From Bhargavaea ginsengi (GTDB lineage Bacteria; Bacillota; Bacilli; Bacillales_A; Planococcaceae), in contig NZ_FNZF01000004.1 in NCBI RefSeq assembly GCF_900109165.1, positions 62,001-126,000 on the forward strand: a DNA stretch of 64,000 nt, in the 5' to 3' direction. The position numbers were made by a program, and so were the translations under genes. The notes beneath the pieces were generated by a model, which was not told where the DNA came from, ran no database searches, and saw only the letters and a list, made by a program, of their open reading frames with translations. Below are positions 9,445-18,279 of the stretch, piece by piece (position 1 is the stretch's first letter; each line of letters opens with the position of its first letter).

Positions 9445-10119
9445 TCAGCGCACTTCGACCCAACCGTTCTTGATGGCGGTGACAACGGCCTGTGTACGGT
9501 CGTTGACATTCATTTTCTGGAGAATGCTGGAAACGTGGTTTTTGACCGTCTTCTCGGAGATATACAGTGATTCACCGATGGCGCGGTTGCTCTGCCCGTC
9601 CGTCAGAAGCTGGAGAACTTCACACTCCCGCTTCGTCAGCAGATGATACGGGCGGCGGATCTCTGCCTGGTGGAACGAACCAAGATGTTCTTTTGCACTG
9701 AGGCGGCGGAACTCGGCCACCAGATTTTTCGTGACTTTCGGGTGGAGGTACGATCCCCCCGCCGCAACCACTTTGATGGCCTGGACGATGGCATCCGCAT
9801 CCATCTCCTTCAGCATGTAGCCAAGCGCGCCTGTCTTCATCGCATGAGTCACGTAAGATTCGTCATCGTGAATCGAGAGAATGATAATTTTCGCTTCCGG
9901 ATGGGCAGCCATCAGCTCGCCGGTCGCTTCAATCCCGCTTTTGCCCGGCATGTTGATGTCCATCAGGACGACATCCGGATGGTGCTGTTCATACAGCCCC
10001 ATGACTTCTTCCCCGTCGGATCCTTCCGCCACTACATTGAATGTTTCTTCAAAGTCCAGGATACGCTTCACGCCTTCGCGGAAGAGCTGGTGATCATCGA
10101 TGATAATAATGTTTGTCAA
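9445..10119 (-). CDS. degU: Two-component response regulator DegU
   Basis: A 224-residue NarL/FixJ-class regulator. The receiver domain has acidic pocket residues Asp8/Asp9, phosphoacceptor Asp54 ([10 protein letters not shown]) and the conserved lysine in [10 protein letters not shown]; the C-terminal LuxR-type helix-turn-helix lies around [12 protein letters not shown] and [18 protein letters not shown]. DegU controls degradative enzymes, motility and competence. The start overlaps the degS stop by four bases (ATGA), indicating coupled translation. The regulator is intact although its kinase gene is split. Confidence 0.95.
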   Translation of the reverse strand: MTNIIIIDDHQLFREGVKRILDFEETFNVVAEGSDGEEVMGLYEQHHPDVVLMDINMPGKSGIEATGELMAAHPEAKIIILSIHDDESYVTHAMKTGALGYMLKEMDADAIVQAIKVVAAGGSYLHPKVTKNLVAEFRRLSAKEHLGSFHQAEIRRPYHLLTKRECEVLQLLTDGQSNRAIGESLYISEKTVKNHVSSILQKMNVNDRTQAVVTAIKNGWVEVR

Positions 10120-10907
10120 CCTGATTTCCCCCCTGCGTCTTTATCTGTTGCGTGCTGATCATGCGGAAGGGTCAGGATCACTTCGGTCCCTTTCCCTTTC
10201 CCTTCCTCTGTCCTGATGTCAAACTCACCTTTCAGAAGCGCCACACGCTCGGTCATTCCCTGGAGACCAAATGACGATTCCCCGGTCTTTGAAGGGTCAA
10301 ACCCTTTGCCATCGTCGGTGACCGTGGCCCGGATCCAGTTTTGACAGATCTCGATCCGGACATCGATCACCTTCGCACCACTGTGCTTGATGGCATTTGT
10401 GACGGCTTCTTGGACAAGGCGGAACACCGCCACTTCAGTACTTTGCGGAATCCTCGCCATGATGCCTTTTGATTCGAATGTAAAACGGATGTCCGGATGG
10501 TAATCCTGCATCTTTTCCATATACTTGCTGAGTGCGGGCACAAGCCCGAAATCGTCAAGCACCATCGGCCGGAGATCGTAGATGATCCGCCGGATTTCAG
10601 ACAGTGTACTCCGTGCGAGTTCCTTCGTAAAACTAAGCTGGCCCAGCCCGGCATCCATACCCTTGTCATTAAAGACACGTTCGACGAGCCCCAGCTGCAT
10701 CACCAGGTTTGCCATCATCTGGGCAGGGCCGTCATGAATCTCACGGGAAAGACGCTTTCGCTCTTCCTCCTGCGCCTCAAGTACTTTCATGCTGAAATGC
10801 TTCCGCATCTTGGCTGATTCCAGTGCCGGACCGACGTCCTTCAGATCTGAAGTCAGGTACTTTGTCACGATATTGACGTGGCCTGCAAGATGGTCCGCCC
10901 GGTCCAT
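10116..10907 (-). CDS. degS: DegS kinase core (HisKA_3 + HATPase), separate open frame
   Basis: From ATG 10907 a 263-residue frame contains a complete catalytic core: the phosphoacceptor helix [18 protein letters not shown] with His58, the N box region [16 protein letters not shown], and the G box [10 protein letters not shown]. DegS phosphorylates DegU, whose gene follows with a 4-base overlap. The weak AGGA before ATG 10907 and the upstream stop 29 bases away would allow re-initiation, so a truncated soluble kinase without its N-terminal sensor might be made. If the break is a sequence error, this is simply the C-terminal part of a normal DegS. Confidence 0.7.
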   Translation of the reverse strand: MDRADHLAGHVNIVTKYLTSDLKDVGPALESAKMRKHFSMKVLEAQEEERKRLSREIHDGPAQMMANLVMQLGLVERVFNDKGMDAGLGQLSFTKELARSTLSEIRRIIYDLRPMVLDDFGLVPALSKYMEKMQDYHPDIRFTFESKGIMARIPQSTEVAVFRLVQEAVTNAIKHSGAKVIDVRIEICQNWIRATVTDDGKGFDPSKTGESSFGLQGMTERVALLKGEFDIRTEEGKGKGTEVILTLPHDQHATDKDAGGKSG

Positions 10908-11355
10908 TGAGTCCTGATACGTCCTGATGCGGTTCTCAAGCCGATCGCTTCGAGAAGCCGTTCCTTGCGGTAATCGGTGATTGGGTTGCCCCCGGATGAA
11001 TCTTCAGATCATTCAGCTGGCGGACCTTGGTACTGTTCAGCATGAATTCCAACTGGACTTCATGTGCGGAATCATACGCTTCACGCACTTCGTCCTTCGT
11101 ATAGTCGGCAAAATGGACAGAGACGTGCTGAAGTTTTTCCCGGGCCTCGATCGAAGCGGCAGAAAGCTTTTCCCCTTCGGTTATTGCCCGGGAAATCTCT
11201 TCGTCGGTCCGTCTAAGATCCTCCCGCAGCTCTTCAAGCTGACGGCGGCTTTCTTCATTAATGATGAAAATATCGCTTTTGGACTGGTCCAACGAACGGA
11301 CCATTGAGCTGAAGATGGCATCAAGCGCATGTATGTCTACTTTATCTACAGGCAT
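10116..11355 (-). pseudogene. degS: degS sensor kinase gene, interrupted by a frameshift
   Basis: Two reading frames together cover a DegS-like kinase. The first (11355 to a TGA at 10938-10936, 139 codons) holds the N-terminal coiled-coil sensor region. The second (from about 10964 down to 10116 in another frame) holds the dimerisation/phosphoacceptor helix and ATPase domain. After KVRQLNDLKI the first frame reads HPGATQSPITARN and stops, while DegS homology resumes in the other frame at RLENRIRTYQDS. Removing one G from the five-G run at 10990-10994 would fuse both into about 412 codons, still roughly 20 residues longer than B. subtilis DegS at this point. This may be a real mutation or a sequencing or assembly error. 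Confidence 0.75.
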
Positions 11356-11417
11356 TTCTTCTATCCCCTCATCATCCGGAACCGGTAATTTCCGGCATTT
11401 GAGTTTAGACTGTGTTT

Positions 11418-11426
11418 ATTATAGCA
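11418..11426 (-). promoter_or_regulatory. Extended -10 promoter upstream of degS
   Basis: Minus-strand TGCTATAAT (11426-11418), a perfect -10 hexamer with the extended TG, about 63 bases before the degS ATG. No good -35 is seen. Confidence 0.5.
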
Positions 11427-11478
11427 TTACAGCGATTGAAATATATTAAAATTACATTACAGCAAGGAGGCTGATGTA

Positions 11479-12111
11479 ATGAGAGATGACTACCGCACAG
11501 TTAAGGGCACAGGCGAAAGCGAAATCGTTATCAAAAAGTCCCGTTTCATCGGCCATGCGGCACGTGCCGAAACCGAAGAAGAGGCAATGGCGTTCATTGC
11601 CAAAATCAAGCAGGCCCATCATTCGGCCACCCATAACTGCTCCGCCTACCTGATTGGCGAACACGACCAGATCCAGAAGGCCAATGACGACGGCGAGCCC
11701 AGCGGTACAGCCGGCGTCCCAATGCTGGAAGTGCTGAAAAAGCAGAATCTGAAAGATACTGTAGTGGTCGTGACCCGCTACTTTGGCGGCATCAAGCTTG
11801 GTGGAGGCGGACTGATCCGCGCCTACGGCAGTGCTGTCTCTGATGTGTTGGGCAATACCGGAATTGTCGAAAGGCGCCTGCACCACCTCATGAAAATGAC
11901 AATTGACTACACGTGGCTCGGAAAAGTCGAAAACGAGCTGCATCTGTCGCCCTATCCGATCGACCGGCTGGATTATGCCGAAACCGTATCGGCTTTTGTC
12001 TACGTGCCGGCCGCAGAAGAAGACAAATTCCGCGAATGGACCGCCAATCTGACAAACGGCCAGGCGGATGTCGGATTGGAAAGAAAGGAATTCCTCGAGT
12101 TCGACGCATAA
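11479..12111 (+). CDS. yvyE: YvyE/YigZ family protein (IMPACT family)
   Basis: A 210-residue member of the UPF0029/IMPACT family. The N-terminal domain carries the family signature around KKSRFIGHA, ATHNCSAYLIG, DDGEPSGTAG and VVVVTRYFGGIKLGGGGLIRAY; the C-terminal ferredoxin-like DUF1949 domain follows from about residue 140. The eukaryotic relative IMPACT regulates GCN2; the bacterial role is not settled. Start ATG 11479 has AAGGAGG upstream. It is divergent from degS and precedes the LCP genes, as in B. subtilis. Confidence 0.93.
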   Translation: MRDDYRTVKGTGESEIVIKKSRFIGHAARAETEEEAMAFIAKIKQAHHSATHNCSAYLIGEHDQIQKANDDGEPSGTAGVPMLEVLKKQNLKDTVVVVTRYFGGIKLGGGGLIRAYGSAVSDVLGNTGIVERRLHHLMKMTIDYTWLGKVENELHLSPYPIDRLDYAETVSAFVYVPAAEEDKFREWTANLTNGQADVGLERKEFLEFDA

Positions 12112-12124
12112 AGCGCTTTCCCGA

Positions 12125-12153
12125 TTTACTCAGAGTTGTACAGGTAGTATAAT
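12125..12153 (+). promoter_or_regulatory. Likely sigma-A promoter of the LCP gene pair
   Basis: TTTACT (12125-12130), 17-base spacer, perfect TATAAT (12148-12153), about 107 bases upstream of the first LCP start. Confidence 0.55.
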
Positions 12154-12259
12154 ATATGGGATTGGCGTCAGGCGGGAATGTCGGAACCATTCGTAAGCAA
12201 AAGCGTCTTGAATATCCGGACGCGGAATCCGCCCCGACCCTGTACGGAGGAGCGACAAA

Positions 12260-13282
12260 ATGAAAAGATCTGAATATCGAAAAAAACAATCGGCCTCCAG
12301 GAAAAAGACAATATTCAAAGTTCTCGGAGTGATTGTCGTCGCTGCCCTGATCCTTGCCGGGACCTATGCAGTTTATTTGTACCGGCAGGCCCAAATTGCC
12401 GCTGACGGAGCATTCGAGTCCATTGACCGCGAAGGGTCGAAGCTCCGGGAAGAAAAAGTCGAGCCCTATGAGGACAATGTGTCCATCCTGTTTATCGGCG
12501 TAGACGACAGTGAAGTGCGGAATGAATCGCACAGCCGATCGGATGCCGTCATGCTCGCTACACTGAACAACGATGATAAGTCGGTTAAATTGGTCAGCAT
12601 CCCGCGAGACTCGCTCGTGTATATTCCGGAAGTCGGATATCAGGACAAGATCACTCATGCCCATGCATTCGGCGGTCCGCAAGCAACGATCGATACCGTT
12701 GAAGAACTGCTGGACGTTCCGGTCGATTATTACGTCAAGATGAATTTCCATGCCTTCATCGATGTTGTGGATGCGCTGGGCGGCATCACCGTTGATGTTC
12801 CATATGAGAGGCTGGAAAAGGATGAAGACGACCAATACACCATCCAACTTGAACCAGGAGTCCAAAAACTCGACGGCCGCCATGCCCTCGCCCTCGCCCG
12901 GACACGCATGCTAGATAATGACGTGGAACGCGGAAAGCGCCAGCAGATGATTCTGGAAGCGATTATGGACAAGGCGAGTTCGGTCTCTACCGTCTCCAGG
13001 TACGGAGACGTCATCAAGGCAATCGGCGACAATATGGCGACTGACCTGGCATTTGATGACATGAAGGCATTAGCCGCCTACATGAAGGACGGAAAACCAG
13101 CTATCGAAGCGATCACGCTGCAGGGTTATGATGATATGACCACAGGCGCCTACTACTGGCGACTGGACGAGGAAAAATTGGAGGAGACATCCGGCCTTCT
13201 CCGCTCCCATCTTGGCCTTGAATCAGAAGGCCCGGATACGGACGGCGAGGACGGCTCCGAAGCCGGAGGGGCATCGACATGA
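12260..13282 (+). CDS. LytR-CpsA-Psr (LCP) family wall-polymer ligase, copy 1
   Basis: A 340-residue type II membrane protein: short basic N-terminus, one membrane helix (about residues 17-40, VLGVIVVAALILAGTYAVYLY) and an extracellular LCP domain with VSILFIGVDD, SRSDAVMLATLN and the Arg-rich RDSLVYIP and ALARTRMLDNDVERGKRQQ motifs. LCP enzymes move undecaprenyl-linked teichoic acids or other polymers onto peptidoglycan. The gene overlaps the next, near-identical one by four bases (ATGA), and tagO is close by. In B. subtilis the same position holds lytR (tagU). Confidence 0.92.
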   Translation: MKRSEYRKKQSASRKKTIFKVLGVIVVAALILAGTYAVYLYRQAQIAADGAFESIDREGSKLREEKVEPYEDNVSILFIGVDDSEVRNESHSRSDAVMLATLNNDDKSVKLVSIPRDSLVYIPEVGYQDKITHAHAFGGPQATIDTVEELLDVPVDYYVKMNFHAFIDVVDALGGITVDVPYERLEKDEDDQYTIQLEPGVQKLDGRHALALARTRMLDNDVERGKRQQMILEAIMDKASSVSTVSRYGDVIKAIGDNMATDLAFDDMKALAAYMKDGKPAIEAITLQGYDDMTTGAYYWRLDEEKLEETSGLLRSHLGLESEGPDTDGEDGSEAGGAST

Positions 13283-14319
13283 AACGGAAAGATTATCGGA
13301 AAGAACGGCGCAAAGCCAGGAGAAGGCCGATCCTGAAAGGCCTGATCATCACCTCTCTCTGCGCAGTGCTTTGCGTGGCGGCTTATGCCGTACATCTGAT
13401 GCAGAAAGCGGAAAGTGCAGCTGACGAAGCGTACGAATCAATCGGCCGTGATCAGTCGACCCTTCGGGAAGAGCGAGTCGAGCCGCTTACTGACAACGTC
13501 TCGATTCTGTTTGTAGGGGTCGATGACAGTGAAGTGCGCGGCAAGGGGATGGACAGCAGCCTGTCCGACGCCCTGCTTGTTGCTACACTGAACAACGAAG
13601 ACAAGTCGGTCAGTCTGCTGAGCATTCCCCGGGATTCCCTTGTCTACATCCCGGAAGTAGGCTACAAGGATAAAATCACCCACGCCCATGCCTACGGCGG
13701 TACAAAGGCGTCCATGGAATCGGTCGAGGAACTGCTGGATATCCCGATCGACTACTACGTGGAGATGAACTTCCACGCTTTCATCGATGTGGTTGACGCA
13801 CTCGGCGGAATAGAAGTGGATGTCCCCTACGAGCGGCTCGAAAAAGACGAAAACGACCAGTACACCATCCAGCTGGAGCCCGGCCTCCAGGAGCTTGACG
13901 GACGGCACGCACTGGCCCTGGCGCGCACCCGGATGCTCGATAACGATATCGAGCGCGGCAAGCGCCAACAGATGATTCTCGAGGCTCTTGCAGACAAGGC
14001 GACCGACGTCAAGTCACTGACCAAGTATGGTGATGTTTTGGACGCCCTCGGCAAGAACATGAAGACGAACATGAAAATGAATGAAATGATGTCTCTTGCG
14101 GCTTACCTCAAGAACGGCATGCCGGAGATCGATCCGGTCCAACTCGCCGGCACAGACGATATGAGTACTGGCACCTACTACTGGATTCTGGATGAAGGCA
14201 GCCTGGCTGATGTCAAGGATAACCTCCAGGTCCACCTGGGCCTTAAAACCGGCTCCACACGCCTGACAGACGGCAGCGATAGCGACGATGAATACGCCAC
14301 CGGCGGCCAGCCGGAATAA
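13279..14319 (+). CDS. LytR-CpsA-Psr (LCP) family wall-polymer ligase, copy 2
   Basis: A 346-residue paralogue of the preceding LCP protein, produced by tandem duplication: both share VPYERLEKDE, NDQYTIQLEPG-type and GKRQQMILEA segments almost unchanged. It has the same layout: basic N-terminus, one membrane helix (about 14-37), extracellular LCP domain with FVGVDDSEVRG and IPRDSLVYIP, and an acidic, poorly conserved C-terminal tail. It is translationally coupled to copy 1 and followed by a strong terminator. Divergent tails suggest the pair might differ in polymer or partner, but this is inference. Confidence 0.92.
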   Translation: MKRKDYRKERRKARRRPILKGLIITSLCAVLCVAAYAVHLMQKAESAADEAYESIGRDQSTLREERVEPLTDNVSILFVGVDDSEVRGKGMDSSLSDALLVATLNNEDKSVSLLSIPRDSLVYIPEVGYKDKITHAHAYGGTKASMESVEELLDIPIDYYVEMNFHAFIDVVDALGGIEVDVPYERLEKDENDQYTIQLEPGLQELDGRHALALARTRMLDNDIERGKRQQMILEALADKATDVKSLTKYGDVLDALGKNMKTNMKMNEMMSLAAYLKNGMPEIDPVQLAGTDDMSTGTYYWILDEGSLADVKDNLQVHLGLKTGSTRLTDGSDSDDEYATGGQPE

Positions 14320-14326
14320 GACACAC

Positions 14327-14361
14327 AAAAGCCCATCCGCAATTTTCGCGGATGGGCTTTT
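14327..14361 (+). terminator. Terminator of the LCP operon
   Basis: Fourteen-pair perfect stem (14327-14340 with 14348-14361), seven-base loop, T run on the plus side; A run on the other strand makes it weakly bidirectional. Confidence 0.9.
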
Positions 14362-14386
14362 AGTATTTGAATGAATTTCATAATAT

Positions 14387-14540
14387 CCGCTCCAGGCGGA
14401 CGCTTTCCGCGGGCATGGCCTTAGCCGGCCCCAGTACGAAGACTGGCGTCTGCGTGCATAAGCGAAACGTTGCGCGGCATCCCTCGGGGTCTTCGGCTCA
14501 TGCTTGTCCCGCAGAAGTCGCCGCCTTCCACTTCAATTCA
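14387..14540. repeat. Intergenic repeat-like element with imperfect inverted termini
   Basis: A non-coding GC-rich block of about 150 bases. The left end GGCGGACGCTTTCCGCGGG (14395-14413) is the imperfect reverse complement of the right end CCCGCAGAAGTCGCCGCC (14508-14525); the centre contains CCTCGGGGTCTTCGGCTCATGC. From memory, blocks with these ends recur between genes in Bacillaceae and Planococcaceae genomes, so this is probably one copy of a dispersed repeat. Only one copy lies in this window, so repetition cannot be shown here. Together with the two flanking terminators it fills the roughly 300-base gap between the LCP genes and tagO. Confidence 0.6.
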
Positions 14541-14592
14541 AAATTATTGTATTAGCATAATTCTCCTATTGTCACTCCCCTTTTGCATCAAA

Positions 14593-14622
14593 AAATCCGC
14601 ATGCCATAAAGCATGCGGATTT
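14593..14622 (-). terminator. Terminator of tagO
   Basis: Twelve perfect pairs AAATCCGCATGC/GCATGCGGATTT (14593-14604, 14611-14622) with T run on the minus strand, directly after the tagO stop. Confidence 0.9.
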
Positions 14623-14624
14623 CT

Positions 14625-15668
14625 TCATTTCTTCACTTTGACCAGCTTCAGCAGCGGATAATAGTTCTGACCGGCGAGGCCGATGACTTCGACGAACAGC
14701 TCGATGACCAGAAGCATGATTCCCAGGATCAGGAATGCGCCCCATACCGTGGCCTGTGAGAACAGGATGGCCGCCAGGCCGAACAGTGCAGCGAACGAGT
14801 AGATGATCAGAACCGTCTGCCGGTGCGAGAAGCCAGCCCGTAGCAGGCAGTGGTGCAGGTGCGATTTGTCAGGAGCGGAAATCGGCTGCTTCATCCGGAT
14901 CCTGCGGACGATCGCGAAGAAAGTATCTGAGATCGGAACCCCAAGAATGATGATTGGGATGACGAGAGAGATGACCGTGACGTTCTTGAATCCGGTCAGT
15001 GCGAGCACCGAAATCATGAAGCCCAGGAACAGTGAACCTGTGTCTCCCATGAAAATCTTCGCGGGGTGGAAGTTGAACACGAGGAATCCGGCGCACGATG
15101 CGGCCAGAATCGCCGCAACCGCCACAACGAAAATATTGTCCATGAACCCGGCCATCACAGCAAGCGTGATAAGAGCGATCGTCGATACACCGGCAGCCAG
15201 GCCGTCGAGGCCGTCAATCAGGTTGATGGCGTTCGTGATTCCGATGATCCAAAGGATGGTCAGAGGAATGCTGAGGTAACCGAAGTCGATCGTCCCCCCG
15301 AACGGGAGATTGATGAAGTCGATGTCAAGTCCGCCGTAGAAGACGACGATTCCGGCAGCAAGCAGCTGGCCTGCCATCTTCGCCTTTGCGGTGATTTCCA
15401 GAAAGTCATCCAGCAGTCCGGTCAGCACAATGATGGTCGCGCCGATCATAATGGCTGCGGCATATTCGCTTTCAGGCCTCAGGAGGACATAGCCGAGGAC
15501 GAAGGCCCCGTAAATCGCCAGACCGCCCATCCGCGGCATGATTTTTGCGTGTACTTTTCTATGATTTGGCTTGTCGGTCGCGCCGAGGCGGATCGCCAGC
15601 CGTTTTACAAGCGGTGTCAAAAGGATTGCAGCGACAAAGGCAGCAATCATTGTCAGCAGGATAGTCAT
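14625..15668 (-). CDS. tagO: Undecaprenyl-phosphate GlcNAc-1-phosphate transferase (TagO/WecA family)
   Basis: A 347-residue polytopic membrane enzyme of the MraY/WecA/TagO family, with about ten hydrophobic helices. Family signatures are visible: the cytoplasmic DKPNHRKVH loop, DGLDGLAAGVS, FHPAKIFMGDTGS and the HLHHCLLRAG loop. It transfers GlcNAc-1-P from UDP-GlcNAc to undecaprenyl phosphate, the first step of wall teichoic acid and related wall polymers. The ribosome site GGGAGG precedes ATG 15668, and a perfect TATAAT lies about 46 bases upstream of it. In B. subtilis tagO is likewise adjacent to lytR. It likely starts the polymer that the TagA/WecG protein at 60919 extends. Confidence 0.94.
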   Translation of the reverse strand: MTILLTMIAAFVAAILLTPLVKRLAIRLGATDKPNHRKVHAKIMPRMGGLAIYGAFVLGYVLLRPESEYAAAIMIGATIIVLTGLLDDFLEITAKAKMAGQLLAAGIVVFYGGLDIDFINLPFGGTIDFGYLSIPLTILWIIGITNAINLIDGLDGLAAGVSTIALITLAVMAGFMDNIFVVAVAAILAASCAGFLVFNFHPAKIFMGDTGSLFLGFMISVLALTGFKNVTVISLVIPIIILGVPISDTFFAIVRRIRMKQPISAPDKSHLHHCLLRAGFSHRQTVLIIYSFAALFGLAAILFSQATVWGAFLILGIMLLVIELFVEVIGLAGQNYYPLLKLVKVKK

Positions 15669-15713
15669 ATTGATCCTCCCAAAACGATGAATCCATCTAT
15701 TTTGATCCTCAGT

Positions 15714-15719
15714 ATTATA
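15714..15719 (-). promoter_or_regulatory. -10 element upstream of tagO
   Basis: Perfect TATAAT on the minus strand (15719-15714) preceded by an AT-rich region; the -35 is weak. Confidence 0.4.
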
Positions 15720-15921
15720 GCATGATTAATAGTGAAAAACACTACTTGCCGCAGAACAGAGCTTTTTTACTTATCCATTCCCTGAAAACCGTAAGTCAAA
15801 CGGTCCTGAATATGGGACGTTCAAGCTACAGGGAAGTTTCAGCTGAAGTAGTCTTTTGCCTGCCTTTTTGCTAAAATGAAGCAGTGTCCGCATAAGGACT
15901 TCATCTAAAGGAGCATCCATC

Positions 15922-18279
15922 ATGTTATCACTGTTTAAAAAGCCGGCTGCCACGACATCCAGGCAGCTAAAAAAATACAATAAAACCGTTAATCAAATCA
16001 ACCAGCTGGAAGCCGTCTATGAAAAAATGTCCGATGATGAACTAAGATCCATGACCACCCGCTTCCGCGAGCGGATTGCCGATGGCGAAAAGCTTGTGTC
16101 CATTACACCGGAAGCGTTCGCGGTTGTCCGGGAGGCATCAAAGCGTGTGCTCGGCATGCGCCATTTTGATGTCCAGATGATCGGCGGCCTGGTTATGGCC
16201 GAAGGCAATATCGCAGAGATGGCCACAGGTGAGGGAAAGACACTTGTCGCCTCCCTCCCTTCCTATGTCAGGGCGCTGTCGGGAAAAGGCGTCCACGTCA
16301 TTACCGTCAATGATTACCTTGCACGCCGCGACTTTGAACAGATCGGTCAGATCCATCAATTCCTGGGACTTGATACCGGGCTTAATGTGCCGATGATGGA
16401 CCCAGAGGCGAAAAAAGCCGCCTATCAGGCAGATATCACTTACGGTGTCGGAACGGAATTTGGTTTTGACTACCTGCGTGACAACCTTGTAGCCGAGCCG
16501 AATCAGAAAGTCCAGCGCCCCTACCATTTCGCGATCATCGATGAAGTGGACAGTGTCCTGATCGATGAAGCGAAAACCCCTCTTATCATTGCAGGCAAGA
16601 TGGAGCCGGCAGCCGAGCTGCACCGAATTGCCGCACTTCTTATGAAGCGGTTTGAAATGGACATCGACTATGACTTCGATCCGGAAACAAAAGCTGTCAC
16701 ACTGACCGATGCCGGCATCTCTAAGGTGGAAAAAGCATTCGGCATCGACAATCTGTACGAAATGGACCACCAGACGCTGTATCACTATGTGATTCAGGCA
16801 GTTCGCGCGCATGTCATCTTCAAGAAGGACGTTGACTACATCATTACCGAAGATGGAAAAATTGCGCTTGTCGACATGTTCACGGGGCGCATCATGGAAG
16901 GCCGTTCCCTGTCAGACGGTCTCCACCAGGCGATCGAGGCGAAAGAAGGCGTCGAGATCACCGAAGAGAACAAGGCCCAGTCCCAGATCACCATCCAGAA
17001 CTACTTCCGGATGTATCCGGGCCTTTGCGGGATGACCGGCACGGCGAAAACACAGGAAAAGGAGTTCCGCAGTGTTTACGGCATGGAAGTGGTCCAGGTG
17101 CCGACCAACCGGCCAAAACAGCGGATCGACCAGCCTGACCGGGTCTACATGACCACTCATGACAAATATGAGGCGGTCGCGCGCGAGGTCAAGGAACGCC
17201 ATGCTACAGGGCAACCGATTCTTGTCGGGACGACATCCATCCTGCAGTCCGAGGCGGTCGCGGAATACCTCGACAAACATAATCTCCCCTATCATTTGCT
17301 TAACGCCAAATCCGTCGAGCAGGAAATCCAGCTGATTGCTGATGCCGGCCGGTACGGTACTATCACAGTAGCGACGAATATGGCAGGACGCGGCACGGAC
17401 ATCCAGCTCGGTGAAGGATCCGCGGAAGCCGGAGGGCTTTATGTAATCGGTACGGAAAAACATGAAAGCCGCCGGATCGACAACCAGCTCCGGGGCCGAT
17501 CCGGCCGCCAGGGAGATCCGGGCGAAAGCCGTTTCTTCATTTCTCTGGAGGACGATATGTACCGCCGATTTGCAAAAGATGACACCGAAAAGTTCAAGAA
17601 GAACATCAAGGCCGATGATGTCGGACTCATTTTGAACAATAATGTTCATGAATTGACCGAGCGGACGCAACGAATCGTCGAAGGAGCTCACTTCTCGCAA
17701 CGCGAGTACAACCTGAAGCTGGATGATGTGATCAACGACCAGCGAAAAGTTGTTTTCGGTTTCCGCAACCAGGCGCTGGACGGAAACGGATTGCCGGAAC
17801 TGCTGGACAAGCTTATTGACGACACCATTGACTTTGAAATCGAAGAACATGCGCCGCAACAGGGAGCTTCGGGCGATTGGAACTTGAAGCAATTGGAGAG
17901 TGTCCTCGCCTCCCTTCTCCCCGCCTCCCCTGCCATCGATCCTGAGATTTCCAGGCAGAAAGAGTTGCGCTCATCGCTTGATGATGCGGTCACCGATGCG
18001 AAAGAACGGCTGAATGAATTGCTGCAGGACGAGCAGTACGCAACAGCCGCCAAGCGGCTGATCCTGTCACGGGTGGACACGATGTGGGTCCGGCATCTTG
18101 AAGCCATGACCCGCATGAAAGAAGGAATCGGTCTCCGACGCTACCAGCAGGAGGATCCGATGCGGATTTACCAGCGCGAAGGGCTTCACTTATTCGCGAA
18201 ACACTTCCAGGAAATGCGCCGGATCGTCCTGAGGGACATGAACCGGCTCCTTAAACAACTACAGGAGGCGATCAGATGA
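15922..18279 (+). CDS. secA2: Accessory secretion ATPase SecA2
   Basis: A 785-residue SecA paralogue with EMATGEGKTLVASLPSY, IDEVDSVLIDEA and [11 protein letters not shown] motifs, but no C-terminal zinc tail: it ends LLKQLQEAIR. That length and missing tail mark SecA2 rather than the housekeeping SecA1 at 2303. SecA2 proteins use the SecYEG channel for selected clients. Its stop overlaps the SlaP start by four bases, and SecA2 plus SlaP export the S-layer proteins Sap and EA1 in B. anthracis (established knowledge). The S-layer and SLH genes at 33-58 kb are the likely clients. ATG 15922 follows an AAAGGAG site. Confidence 0.93.
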   Translation: MLSLFKKPAATTSRQLKKYNKTVNQINQLEAVYEKMSDDELRSMTTRFRERIADGEKLVSITPEAFAVVREASKRVLGMRHFDVQMIGGLVMAEGNIAEMATGEGKTLVASLPSYVRALSGKGVHVITVNDYLARRDFEQIGQIHQFLGLDTGLNVPMMDPEAKKAAYQADITYGVGTEFGFDYLRDNLVAEPNQKVQRPYHFAIIDEVDSVLIDEAKTPLIIAGKMEPAAELHRIAALLMKRFEMDIDYDFDPETKAVTLTDAGISKVEKAFGIDNLYEMDHQTLYHYVIQAVRAHVIFKKDVDYIITEDGKIALVDMFTGRIMEGRSLSDGLHQAIEAKEGVEITEENKAQSQITIQNYFRMYPGLCGMTGTAKTQEKEFRSVYGMEVVQVPTNRPKQRIDQPDRVYMTTHDKYEAVAREVKERHATGQPILVGTTSILQSEAVAEYLDKHNLPYHLLNAKSVEQEIQLIADAGRYGTITVATNMAGRGTDIQLGEGSAEAGGLYVIGTEKHESRRIDNQLRGRSGRQGDPGESRFFISLEDDMYRRFAKDDTEKFKKNIKADDVGLILNNNVHELTERTQRIVEGAHFSQREYNLKLDDVINDQRKVVFGFRNQALDGNGLPELLDKLIDDTIDFEIEEHAPQQGASGDWNLKQLESVLASLLPASPAIDPEISRQKELRSSLDDAVTDAKERLNELLQDEQYATAAKRLILSRVDTMWVRHLEAMTRMKEGIGLRRYQQEDPMRIYQREGLHLFAKHFQEMRRIVLRDMNRLLKQLQEAIR

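Noticed and set aside
11888-12883. 331-codon minus-strand open frame across yvyE and the first LCP gene
   Set aside because: It runs through two clear genes on the plus strand and across their intergenic promoter; no homology.
15922-18279. SecA2 as part of a glycosylated-adhesin export system (SecY2/Asp type)
   Set aside because: No secY2, asp or serine-rich adhesin genes are present; the overlapping partner is SlaP, which fits the S-layer type instead.
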